NCBI GenBank assembly: GCA_040235375.1
Contig: JBECKQ010000467.1
Coordinates: 1-47,961, forward strand
From: JBECKQ01 sp040235375
Lineage (GTDB): Bacteria; Planctomycetota; Phycisphaerae; UBA1845
Reading direction: 5' to 3'
Length of the DNA: 47,961 nt
Positions 8,647 to 17,687 of this stretch are shown here, piece after piece (the stretch's first letter is position 1; every line of letters starts with the position of its first letter). Made by a program: the position numbers and the translations under genes. The notes beneath the pieces were generated by a model, which saw nothing but the letters and a program-made list of their open reading frames with translations, made no database searches and was not told where the DNA came from.

Positions 8647-10500
8647 ATGAACGGCGCTAAGACAACATGGGCAGTGCGGCTCGCCGGGCTGGCCGCGGCG
8701 ATCGTCGCAACGTCGGCCCGGGCGGACGACCTGCTCCTGCGAACCGGAGAGGAGCCCGATGTCCTGTGCGTGAACAGCTCCGGGGTGGTCAACGTGACGC
8801 TCGAGGTCGCCGACCTGTCGGCCGCGATCAACGGCGTGCAGGCCCTGATTAGCTACGACACCGCAGTGCTTAGCCTGGATACCGCTACACCCGACGCCGC
8901 ATGGACGCCATCGATATTCCATCACGATGCCGTAAGTGGCGATATCGATTTCGCCGCGATCTACACGGTCAACACCAACGGGACCGGAGCGGACTCCGTG
9001 ATTGCCACCCTGTCGTTCAATATCAACCCGCACGTGGCGCCGGCGGTGACCACGGTCGGCTTCCGCGCGAACGGTCCTGTTTTCATGAACAAGCTGACCG
9101 TTGCTGCCGACAACAGCACGATTCTGCCGACGACGTTCGAGTCGGGCGGCATCCGCGTCTATGACGCGGACGTCGATTGCTGTTCTCCGTCGGACGGCGT
9201 ACTGACTCCCATTGATGACGGCGTTACCTGCACCGTGGACACCTGCAATCCGCTGGACGGCTCCGTGGTTCACGCCACCAGCGACGGCCTGTGCAATGAC
9301 AGCGTGTCCTGCACCGTCGATTCGTGCGATCTGCTGAACGACTGCCAGTTCGTACCCAGCAACGGACTTTGCAACGACGGCGTCAACTGCACCAGTGACG
9401 CCTGCAACGCGACCACCGGATGCGCGTCCGTGGCCAGCAACGGTCTGTGTGACGATGGCGTGGGCTGCACGGATGACGTCTGCGACGCTTTCACCGGGTG
9501 CAGTTCCACTTCAAACGACGCCAACTGCGATGACGGCCTGTTCTGCAACGGCGCAGAGACGTGCGACGCCCAAAACGACTGTCAGGCCGGTACCGCGCCG
9601 GACTGCACGGATGAGGATCCGTGCACCGCGGACGCCTGCAACGAAGCCGCCGACGCCTGCACGCACGATGATACGACGTTCGTCGATGTGAATCTGGAGG
9701 TGGAAGCGGTGGGTGCTGCGGTAACGCGCGACGTAACCTTCGTCCTCACCGACTGCGATGGGGCCAGCGAGATTCATACTCTGCCGGTGAGCATCGATTC
9801 GAACGGTCTGGCGGCGATCACCCTTACGGGGTCTCAGCTGGACGATTTCCGGCTTTCCGATTACATTCAGGCAACGGAGGGCCACACCTTGAGCCGGCAA
9901 CTGGAGTTGTATTTCGACGGCGAGGATTGCTTCGCCACGGCGGATTTCGTCGGCGCCGATCGACTCATCGCCGGCGACTTTCAAACCGCGGACGTGGCTC
10001 ACGACAACCTCGTGGACATTGTCGACTTCTCGATTCTGGCGTCTCGCTGGAACACAAACGTCCGCGAGTGCGACGGTGACGCGCAGACACCGGACCCGAA
10101 CTGCGGATACGGCGCGGACGCCACCGCCGACGGCATACAGAACATCGACGACTTTACGGCCGTACAAATCAACTTCTTCGAGGTAGGCGACTCCGCCGAT
10201 GCCTGCGGGATGCTCTCCTATCCGGTGCAGAATGATCTTTCGCGCCTGAGCGCCGCGACGCTCGTCTCCGCGCCCGTGGCTCAATTGCAGCCGATCATCG
10301 CCGGGGTCGATTCCGTCGACGCAAACGGAGACGCCGTGATCGACGTGCGCGACATCCGCGCCTTCGTCAACATGCACCGTATCCCGGTGCTGCCGGCATT
10401 CGAGGAGAAGATGCAACAGTTGGAACAATCGCTGAATCTGGCGCCGGAGCGGCAGACGGCAGTTTCATACTCCGGCGGCAGCGTGGACTCGACCCCCTGA
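8647..10500 (+). CDS. Secreted cohesin-like, Cys-rich repeat, dockerin-like protein
   Basis: The product is 617 aa. The start ATG follows GAAAGGATGCACGATC, and a signal peptide ends near SARADD. Residues about 28-170 form a cohesin-like domain (INGVQALISYDTAVLSLD). Residues about 176-340 are five to six Cys/Asp-rich repeats of the type CNDGVxCTxDxCN, each with paired cysteines and presumably disulfide-rich; similar arrays occur in secreted proteins of Myxococcota and Planctomycetes. Residues about 345-440 look like a beta-sandwich. Residues about 449-505 hold dockerin-like loops (DNLVDIVDFSILASRW; ADATADGIQNIDDF), and a further EF-like loop (DANGDAVIDVRDI) lies near 555-570. No catalytic residues are recognised. 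It lies between two CotH giants, 49 bases after the first and 67 bases before the second, probably in one operon. Confidence 0.82.
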   Translation: MNGAKTTWAVRLAGLAAAIVATSARADDLLLRTGEEPDVLCVNSSGVVNVTLEVADLSAAINGVQALISYDTAVLSLDTATPDAAWTPSIFHHDAVSGDIDFAAIYTVNTNGTGADSVIATLSFNINPHVAPAVTTVGFRANGPVFMNKLTVAADNSTILPTTFESGGIRVYDADVDCCSPSDGVLTPIDDGVTCTVDTCNPLDGSVVHATSDGLCNDSVSCTVDSCDLLNDCQFVPSNGLCNDGVNCTSDACNATTGCASVASNGLCDDGVGCTDDVCDAFTGCSSTSNDANCDDGLFCNGAETCDAQNDCQAGTAPDCTDEDPCTADACNEAADACTHDDTTFVDVNLEVEAVGAAVTRDVTFVLTDCDGASEIHTLPVSIDSNGLAAITLTGSQLDDFRLSDYIQATEGHTLSRQLELYFDGEDCFATADFVGADRLIAGDFQTADVAHDNLVDIVDFSILASRWNTNVRECDGDAQTPDPNCGYGADATADGIQNIDDFTAVQINFFEVGDSADACGMLSYPVQNDLSRLSAATLVSAPVAQLQPIIAGVDSVDANGDAVIDVRDIRAFVNMHRIPVLPAFEEKMQQLEQSLNLAPERQTAVSYSGGSVDSTP

Positions 10501-10567
10501 CCCCACGGTATGCGGCACGAATCCGTGGACCTGTCGCATCCGTGGCTGACGAACCCGAGCGGTTGAG

Positions 10568-13500
10568 ATGACTGTTCCGCACAACGCACCGGGGGGGAAA
10601 ATCAGATCCGTGCTCCGGCCCGCGGCAGAGGGTCTGCGGAGGACGGCGGAGATCGGCCCAGCCGTGGCGCCGGCACCCGGAGTATATGCCGGCGCAAAGA
10701 TCCGGTGGCGATTCCTGCCGAGCCTTCTCTTGCTTGCGGCTCTGCCCGCTTTCCTCATCTTGCCGGCCGACCGCAGCAGTGCCGGCGTTCTCATCACGGA
10801 GTTCATGGCATCCAACCACGACTCTCTCGTGGACGAGGACGGCGACTACCCCGATTGGATCGAAATCTACAATGCGTCAACGGCGGGCGTTAACCTGGAT
10901 GGCTGGTATCTCACCGACGATTCCGCGGACCTGACGAAGTGGCGCTGCCCGAGTATTCTCCTTGAGGCCGGAAGATCTGTGGTTGTCTTTGCATCGGGCA
11001 AGGATCGCCCCGACCCCGTTCACCCGCACACCAACTTCGAACTCAACAAGGAGGGCGAGTACCTGGCGCTCATCGAGCCGGACGGGACCACCATTGCGCA
11101 TCAATACGCAGATCCCTATCCGCCGCAATACACGAACATCTCGTACGGCCTGCTCCAAACCGCGGAGACGCTCATGCCGCCGGCGTCAACTGTCGCATAC
11201 CACATCCCGGTGAGCGGCGACGCGGCGTTAGGCACTGCCTGGACGGCGGCGGCATTCGATGATTCGGCATGGGCCACAGGAGAGACGGGCCTCGGGTTCA
11301 TGGTCAACGGAACGTCACAGCTCGACGTGACCTTCTACAAGGCCAACATTGCGGTCAATGATCTGGCGGCGGCCGAGGCGGTCATCAGCGACCCTGCAAA
11401 ACAGACGACCGTCGTGTCCGCGACGGCTCCCTATTTCGATTTCCTCAACACCGGCGCCGCTGGACATTACGGCAATGACCTTCCCTATCCCGGCACCACC
11501 TTGGGCGTCGACGTCGATGACTTCGTCATCCTGGTCACCGGCTCGGTCTATATGCCTCGGGCCGGCCTGTGGACATTCGGCGTCTGGAACGGCGACGGTT
11601 TCGATCTCGAGTTGACCAACGGGCTGTCAACGCTCGGCTCTTCGGTCCCTTCGTTGGCCGCCGACTCGGACTCGCTGGCCATCTTCTTCATCCCGGCGCC
11701 CGGGCACTATGATCTTCGCCTCGTTTCCTTCGACCGCACGGACGGCGCGGGGCTCGAGTTGTTCGCCGCCGAGGGCGGTTTCAACGCGTTCAGCTCCAGT
11801 GACTTCCACCTGGTCGGCGACACCGCCAACAGCGGCCTCAGCGTCGTCGGTTTTCAGGACGCCATTGCGACCGACCTGGAGTCGGCCATGCTGGACACGA
11901 ACGCATCACTCTGGATGCGCGCGCACTTCGCAGTGGACAATCCTGCGGCTTTCAACTTCCTCTTTCTCAACATGCGGTACGACGACGGATTCGTCGCCTA
12001 TCTCAACGGTGAACTAATCGCGGAGGCCAATGCACCTGCGGACCCGCCCTGGAATGGGATCGCGAATTCCGACCGGCCGCGCGGCGAGGCGTCCACACCC
12101 GAGCCGTTCCGGATCCCGGCATTCGCCTCAATCCTGAACGCCGGTACAAACAGCCTGGCGGTCCACGCCCTGAACGACTCAGACACGAACGGTGAGTTTT
12201 TCATCCTGCCGGCGCTTGTTGCCGTCGGGCCCACGACAACTGCTTCATCGCTGCGGTATTTCGAGACGCCGACACCCGGTGTGGTGAACAATGCCGGAGT
12301 CGAAGGGTTGGCCGCTGCGCCGGAGTTTTCCGTGCCTGAAGGGGCGTTCACGAACGGATTCGCCGTAGCCCTTAGCAGTACAACACCCGGCGCCACTATT
12401 CGCTACACGACAGATGGGAGCATTCCGACGCTGAGTAACGGCCTTGAGTACTCGGGTCCGCTCCAGATCGACGAGACAACGTCGCTGCGAGCGCGAGCCT
12501 ATGCTCCATCTCTGGGCGCCAGCCCGGTCACTTCGGTGGCGTACATCACGCTGGCTCCCGACGTTCAGGACTTTAGCTCCGACCTTCCGCTGATTGTCGT
12601 GGAAAACTTCGGTGGCGGTAGCGTTCCGGCTGACGCGTACCAGCCGGGCTACATCGCGATCTTCGAGCCGGTTGAGGGACGCAGTCGACTGACCTCGGGA
12701 ATGGCCCTCGGCCACCGTGCCGGCCTGAAAGTCCGCGGGTCCACTACGCAGTCGCAGCCCAAGAAGAACTTTGCGGTGGAAATGTGGGATGAGACCGATG
12801 AGGACCTTGATCTCGCGCCATTCGGCATGCCCGCCGAGTCGGACTGGGTTCTGCATGCGCCGTATCGGTGGGACAGGGCGCTTATTCGCAACGCATTCGT
12901 CTACGCCGTCAGCAATCAGATGGCGCGCTACGCGGCGCGCACGCGCTTCGTCGAGGTGTTTGCCCATACAGATGGTGGGCCGCTGACGGCTGCGGACTAC
13001 ATGGGCGTGTACACGTTCATGGAGAAGATCAAGCGCGGCCCCGACCGCGTCGACGTGGCCAAGCTGTCGTCAGGATACAGCAGCGAGCCCGAGGTCACCG
13101 GCGGTTGGATACTCAAGATTGACCTGCCGGATCCCGGCGACACCGGCTTTTATGCCGCCGCGCAGCAACTGCTTTACGTCGACCCGAAGGAGGTCGAAGT
13201 CACCGTCGCCCAGCGCGACTGGCTCACGGACCATTTGAACGCATTTTACGATGCGCTTGGTGACTTCGATCCCGATACGGGATACGCCCAGTACATTGAT
13301 ATTGACTCCTGGATCGACCACCACATCATCGAGGTCTTCACCAAGAACGTCGACGGTCTGTGGCGCAGCGAGTACATGTACAAGCAGCGCGGACGGCCGA
13401 TTGAGCTGGGCCCCGTGTGGGACTTCGACCGCTCGTTGAACTCATATGATTATCGCGACAATGATCCTACGGGCTGGGAAGCCATTGGCGCCGGGGCGTA

Positions 13501-16500
13501 CTTTCATCTAGTGTGGTGGTATCAACTGTTCGAAGATCCCGATTTCTGGCAGCGCTGGATCGATCGCTGGTCCGCCTTTCGAAAGGGGCCGCTGGACACG
13601 GACAACCTCTTCGGCATCATCGACCAGATGGCCGGCCAGATCGCGGAGGCCCAGGCCCGGGACTTTGCGCGCTGGCCGGAGTACCCCCCCGCCGGTGGCG
13701 ACTGGAATAATGAAATCGCCAACCTCAAGCAGTGGCTCGGGCAGCGTCTCGCCTGGATCGATGCACAATTCCCGCCGGCGCCGCAGTTTAGTCATACAGG
13801 AGGTACGGTCACCAAGGGATTCGATCTGACGATAACGGCGCCGCAGGGAATCGTCTTCTATACGCTCGACGGAAATGATCCTCGCGCCTCCGGAGGTGGC
13901 GTCGCGCCGAGCGCCGCGTCCTACGGCGATCCGATCGTGTTCAACGAGACAACGCACGTGCGCGCCCGCACTCTCGCTGACGGCATCTGGAGCCCTGAGA
14001 CTTCGGCCACATTCACCGTCGGTCCCTCCCGCGTGGCGATCAACGAGATCATGTACGATCCGCCGCCCGGCGGCGCGGAATTCGTCGAGATCCTCAACAA
14101 ATCGGCCGTGCTCGGGGCAGACCTGTCGGGTTGCCGCCTCCACGGCTTCACATGTTCGCTGCCCGAGGGAACAGTGCTGACGCCCGGCGGTTTTCTGGTC
14201 GTGACCGACGACCTGGATGCTCTCACAGCAACGTACGGAGCGATCGATGGGCAGGTGCTCCAATGCGCCGGCAGTCTCGCCAACGAAGGGGAATCGCTCA
14301 CTCTCTTTGACGCGTTCAACACCCCCGTGGATACGGTCTCCTACGAGAGCATTCCACCCTGGCCGGCCGGCGCCCTCGGCGGGGGCTCTTCTCTGGAGCT
14401 CGTCGACGCGGATCAGGACAATGACCGCGCCGGCAACTGGGCAGCAAGCGCGATTGCCGGAGGCACACCGGGCGCGCCGAACAGCGTCGCCGGCTCTCTG
14501 CCAGCGTTTCCAGACATCTACCTCAATGAGGCCGTGCCACGGAACAGCAGCGGGCTGCGAGACGAATCCGGCGAGCCCGATCCCTGGCTCGAGCTCTTCA
14601 ACGCAGGTCCGAACTCCGTTGACCTGAGCGACTGCTACTTGACCGACGACTATGCCAGCCCGCTGGAATGGGCATTTCCGGAAGGCACTTCGTTGTGCGG
14701 CGGGCAATGGTTGCTCCTTTGGCTCGATGGCGAGCCGGCGGAGGGCCCGGACCATACGGCCTTTGCCCTCTCACCCACCGGCGGCTCGCTCGGGCTGTAC
14801 GATTCCGCCGGCCGGATCATCGACTATCTTAATTACCCTCCGATGGCCGTCGACGTGGGGTTCGGTCGATTTCCGGACGGCGCCCCCACGCTTCGTATGC
14901 TGCCCGTCCCGACACCGGTAGCAGGCAACCTGACGGGAACCTCCTCTGTCATCCTCAATGAATACAACGCTGTCTCCAGCAACGGTTACCTGAAGAACGC
15001 CGCCGCGGATACCTACTGGGGTCGCGTACCCGGAAACGGCGGGGACTGGTTCGAGCTGGTCGTAACGGGCGCCCATATCGATTTGCGCGGCTGGAGCCTT
15101 GTGACCTCCGATGACTCTGACGGCACCACGCCGAAGATTGAGACCCTCGTGCTGTCCACGAATGCCATCTGGGCGGACCTACGTAGCGGAACGATCATCA
15201 CCGTCTCGGAGCAACTCGAGGACGATGTCAGCTACAATCCTCAGGCTGGAGATTGGTGGATCAACGTCTGGGCAAACAACGCCGCGTCCGGGACGTATAT
15301 CACCGCATCGAATTTCAGGGTCAGCAACGACCATTGGCAATTGACGATCCGAGACGCCGCGGGTGGCCTGGTGTTCGGGCCCGCCGGCGAAGGCATCGAG
15401 CCGGTCAGCGGCATCGGCGACGACGAGGTCTTCAAACTCGAGGAGGATCCCTCCCCCTTCACTTACCCCTATTCGGATTTCAATGACGGCACGTCCAGCA
15501 CGTTCGGCGCTCCCAACATTTACTCAGGCGGGACGCTCGTTCAGGACTTCAGCGATCTGCGGAGCGGGCTCGAGACCTGCGTCCTGCCATCCGAGTGCGA
15601 CGACGGAAACCCCTGCACCACTGAGTCCTGCATCGACGGACAGTGCACCTATATCCCTCACCATCCCTGCTACGAGCTACGACTTGTCAATCAGGGAGCG
15701 GACACAAATGGTGTACTGAGCGTCTGCACCGGGGAGGTGTTCGAAGTCGGCGTTTATGGGGATGGGCTGATTGACTCGGTGAATGGCGCCCAGATTCTCC
15801 TGGAATACGACCCGGAAATGCTGACGCTCGATCAGGTACATCCCGGAGACGGAAAGGGAACCCCCTGGGATGCGGCCCTCGTGACGGCCGACTCCGACGT
15901 GGCCGGCGCCGTCACCTACGCGGTGCTGCTCATCGGACAGGGTACGTCGCTGGCCGGCCCCGTTGCCACGCTCCAGTTCACCGCGGGCGCTGCCCCGGGC
16001 GATACCTCCGTCATGTTCCGGCGCGATTGCGCGCCGCAGACGAGCAGTCTGATCCGCGCTGCGGACAATTTCCGGATCAGCCCGCTGCGATTCGATGGCG
16101 GCGCGATCCACGTGGTATCCGCGTACTGCGACGACGGCGACGACTGCACCGTCGACGCTTGCTCGCACGGCGTGTGCCTGGCGACGCCCGTAGACTGTTC
16201 ATTTCTCGATGATGACTGCAACGTCGGCTACTGCGTTGGCACCACTGGTACGTGCGCGATCGCGCCGGCCAACGAGGGCGGGCCGTGCGACGATGAAGAC
16301 GCATGCACGACCGATGAAGCATGTTCGAACGGTCTGTGTCTCGGCACGTTTACAGATTGTGACGGTGACACGATCTGCGATGCCAACGACAACTGCCCAA
16401 CGGTGCCCAACCCCTTGCAGGTGGACGAGGACGAAGACGGGTTTGGAGACGCCTGCGACCTGCCTTTCGACGCCGACCATGACGGAGACATCGATCCGGA

Positions 16501-16663
16501 CGACTACATGGCCTTTCAAGCATGCCTGGCCGGTGCGGGTCAGCCGGTATCATCCGGCTGCCGCGAGATCGATGACATGGATGCGGACGGCGACGTCGAT
16601 CTCGCCGACTTTCAGGGATTCCAACAAGAATTCACGGGCTACTTGATCGGCCCCTGCGACTGA
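10568..16663 (+). CDS. 2031-aa secreted LTD-CotH-chitobiase-cohesin-dockerin protein
   Basis: An N-terminal basic stretch of about 46 residues precedes the hydrophobic export segment FLPSLLLLAALPAFLILPA; no better in-frame ATG is present, so the start is uncertain. Order of modules: LTD 1 (about 71-180, LITEFMASNHDSLVDEDGD); a sugar-binding-like beta-rich region (180-570); a chitobiase C-terminal-like domain (about 587-660, TTDGSIPT); CotH kinase-like domain (about 670-1060) with VWDFDRSLNSYDY near 950; a second chitobiase-like domain (about 1073-1150, YTLDGNDPRASG); LTD 2 and LTD 3 (about 1155-1455); a module paralogous to the protein at 1288-2157 (about 1456-1668); a short Cys-rich piece; a cohesin-like domain (about 1703-1850); Cys-rich repeats; a thrombospondin-3-like stretch (DANDNCPTVPNPLQVDEDED); and a dockerin-like end (DADHDGDIDPDDY, DMDADGDVDLADF). 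It is likely a surface or matrix scaffold. The CotH core has the WDFD motif, so kinase activity is possible. Confidence 0.87.
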   Translation: MTVPHNAPGGKIRSVLRPAAEGLRRTAEIGPAVAPAPGVYAGAKIRWRFLPSLLLLAALPAFLILPADRSSAGVLITEFMASNHDSLVDEDGDYPDWIEIYNASTAGVNLDGWYLTDDSADLTKWRCPSILLEAGRSVVVFASGKDRPDPVHPHTNFELNKEGEYLALIEPDGTTIAHQYADPYPPQYTNISYGLLQTAETLMPPASTVAYHIPVSGDAALGTAWTAAAFDDSAWATGETGLGFMVNGTSQLDVTFYKANIAVNDLAAAEAVISDPAKQTTVVSATAPYFDFLNTGAAGHYGNDLPYPGTTLGVDVDDFVILVTGSVYMPRAGLWTFGVWNGDGFDLELTNGLSTLGSSVPSLAADSDSLAIFFIPAPGHYDLRLVSFDRTDGAGLELFAAEGGFNAFSSSDFHLVGDTANSGLSVVGFQDAIATDLESAMLDTNASLWMRAHFAVDNPAAFNFLFLNMRYDDGFVAYLNGELIAEANAPADPPWNGIANSDRPRGEASTPEPFRIPAFASILNAGTNSLAVHALNDSDTNGEFFILPALVAVGPTTTASSLRYFETPTPGVVNNAGVEGLAAAPEFSVPEGAFTNGFAVALSSTTPGATIRYTTDGSIPTLSNGLEYSGPLQIDETTSLRARAYAPSLGASPVTSVAYITLAPDVQDFSSDLPLIVVENFGGGSVPADAYQPGYIAIFEPVEGRSRLTSGMALGHRAGLKVRGSTTQSQPKKNFAVEMWDETDEDLDLAPFGMPAESDWVLHAPYRWDRALIRNAFVYAVSNQMARYAARTRFVEVFAHTDGGPLTAADYMGVYTFMEKIKRGPDRVDVAKLSSGYSSEPEVTGGWILKIDLPDPGDTGFYAAAQQLLYVDPKEVEVTVAQRDWLTDHLNAFYDALGDFDPDTGYAQYIDIDSWIDHHIIEVFTKNVDGLWRSEYMYKQRGRPIELGPVWDFDRSLNSYDYRDNDPTGWEAIGAGAYFHLVWWYQLFEDPDFWQRWIDRWSAFRKGPLDTDNLFGIIDQMAGQIAEAQARDFARWPEYPPAGGDWNNEIANLKQWLGQRLAWIDAQFPPAPQFSHTGGTVTKGFDLTITAPQGIVFYTLDGNDPRASGGGVAPSAASYGDPIVFNETTHVRARTLADGIWSPETSATFTVGPSRVAINEIMYDPPPGGAEFVEILNKSAVLGADLSGCRLHGFTCSLPEGTVLTPGGFLVVTDDLDALTATYGAIDGQVLQCAGSLANEGESLTLFDAFNTPVDTVSYESIPPWPAGALGGGSSLELVDADQDNDRAGNWAASAIAGGTPGAPNSVAGSLPAFPDIYLNEAVPRNSSGLRDESGEPDPWLELFNAGPNSVDLSDCYLTDDYASPLEWAFPEGTSLCGGQWLLLWLDGEPAEGPDHTAFALSPTGGSLGLYDSAGRIIDYLNYPPMAVDVGFGRFPDGAPTLRMLPVPTPVAGNLTGTSSVILNEYNAVSSNGYLKNAAADTYWGRVPGNGGDWFELVVTGAHIDLRGWSLVTSDDSDGTTPKIETLVLSTNAIWADLRSGTIITVSEQLEDDVSYNPQAGDWWINVWANNAASGTYITASNFRVSNDHWQLTIRDAAGGLVFGPAGEGIEPVSGIGDDEVFKLEEDPSPFTYPYSDFNDGTSSTFGAPNIYSGGTLVQDFSDLRSGLETCVLPSECDDGNPCTTESCIDGQCTYIPHHPCYELRLVNQGADTNGVLSVCTGEVFEVGVYGDGLIDSVNGAQILLEYDPEMLTLDQVHPGDGKGTPWDAALVTADSDVAGAVTYAVLLIGQGTSLAGPVATLQFTAGAAPGDTSVMFRRDCAPQTSSLIRAADNFRISPLRFDGGAIHVVSAYCDDGDDCTVDACSHGVCLATPVDCSFLDDDCNVGYCVGTTGTCAIAPANEGGPCDDEDACTTDEACSNGLCLGTFTDCDGDTICDANDNCPTVPNPLQVDEDEDGFGDACDLPFDADHDGDIDPDDYMAFQACLAGAGQPVSSGCREIDDMDADGDVDLADFQGFQQEFTGYLIGPCD

Positions 16664-17687
16664 TCGTTCCCACGACGCGATAACTGCCTTTTAGACGCAC
16701 CGTTGCACGCCACGCTTTCCCTGTGTGCCGCTACTTCCGCTGGCCGGGAAGATGCGCCCGGCAGACCTTTCCACTCGATTCCCAAAACGTCCGCCAACCT
16801 GACCGAATGAGCCGCCCCGAAGCGCATCCCCGGTGTAACATGCACTGCGCCCCTCTCGCCGGCACCCCGCACGCGGGCGAAAACACATTTGGGTGTTTCC
16901 CCCCATATACAGGCGACGCTTCCGCCGATACGAAAACGCCAAACGGGGTCGTCCGAATGACCCCAGAAATTCCACAGGATTCTCCGATCGGAAGGATGCC
17001 GAAGCGGCAACGTTCCGCTTATGCTTCGATGAGCGGTCCGGGGGCGGCACGAGCTTGCAAAGGTGCTCGTCGAACGCCGAACCATGACTGACGGCGTATC
17101 ACCCTATCAGGGCAACCCCGCTCGATCGTGAACACCATATTGCGTCCGCGCGAGCGAGGTCCCGACGGCTGCTTCCGGGGAGATGACACTCGGACCTGGA
17201 AACGAGCTCGAATCGCTCGCCACGAGGTCAAAATGGGGAAGTCAGGCTTGAAGGATCGAGCCCACCGTTGATTCCTTCTCCTGCCCCGACCAACCCGAAC
17301 AGTCGGTGACAACGACGGTCGACCGACAGAGTGGTGCACACCGTGGGGCTCTTGCGGTGACGCCATGAGCGCACGGCAAGCCCCAGCGAATAGCGCCGGT
17401 GCACCGATTCGCATTTGAACAACCCTGAGGCGGCGATCGGAGCCGGCGAACGGCGTTCGTTGTTCTCCCACCGGCGTGGCGCGGCACGTACCCGTCGCGC
17501 TGAAATGTCAGTCGAGGGTCAAGCCTGAGTGTCCGACTTCGCCCCGTCACCTACCGCAGAACGGTGCCCAGAACTCCTGGCCGTTCGACTGTTGGAGGAC
17601 GCACGCGTGTCATTGGGATTCGAAGCGGAGTCATGCCGGTGCACAAAGACGTCTGCTGTTCGCCCGGGTCAGCACACCTCGTCATTG
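16664..17687. other. 1-kb gene-free region with several hairpins
   Basis: Frames here are Arg/Pro/Ser-rich and look non-coding. Structural elements seen: AAACAC (16881-16886) with GTGTTT (16893-16898), followed by a C-run; GGGGTC (16945-16950) with GACCCC (16959-16964); and the 10-base palindrome TCCGATCGGA (16983-16992). No T-run terminator follows the giant gene. Nothing further was recognised from 17000 to 17687. Confidence 0.5.
16881..16992. repeat. Cluster of three inverted repeats
   Basis: The hairpins at 16881-16898, 16945-16964 and 16983-16992 fall within 112 bases, 218 bases after the stop of the 2031-aa gene. The first contains GGTGTTTCCCCC (16892-16903), identical to a minus-strand 12-mer at 2604-2615. 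They may be RNA structure in a 3' region or a leader for the next gene; the sequence alone cannot decide. Confidence 0.35.

Noticed and set aside
17019..17471. 150-codon minus-strand frame
   Set aside because: Strong Arg/Pro/Ser bias typical of chance frames in GC-rich DNA, with no start signals.
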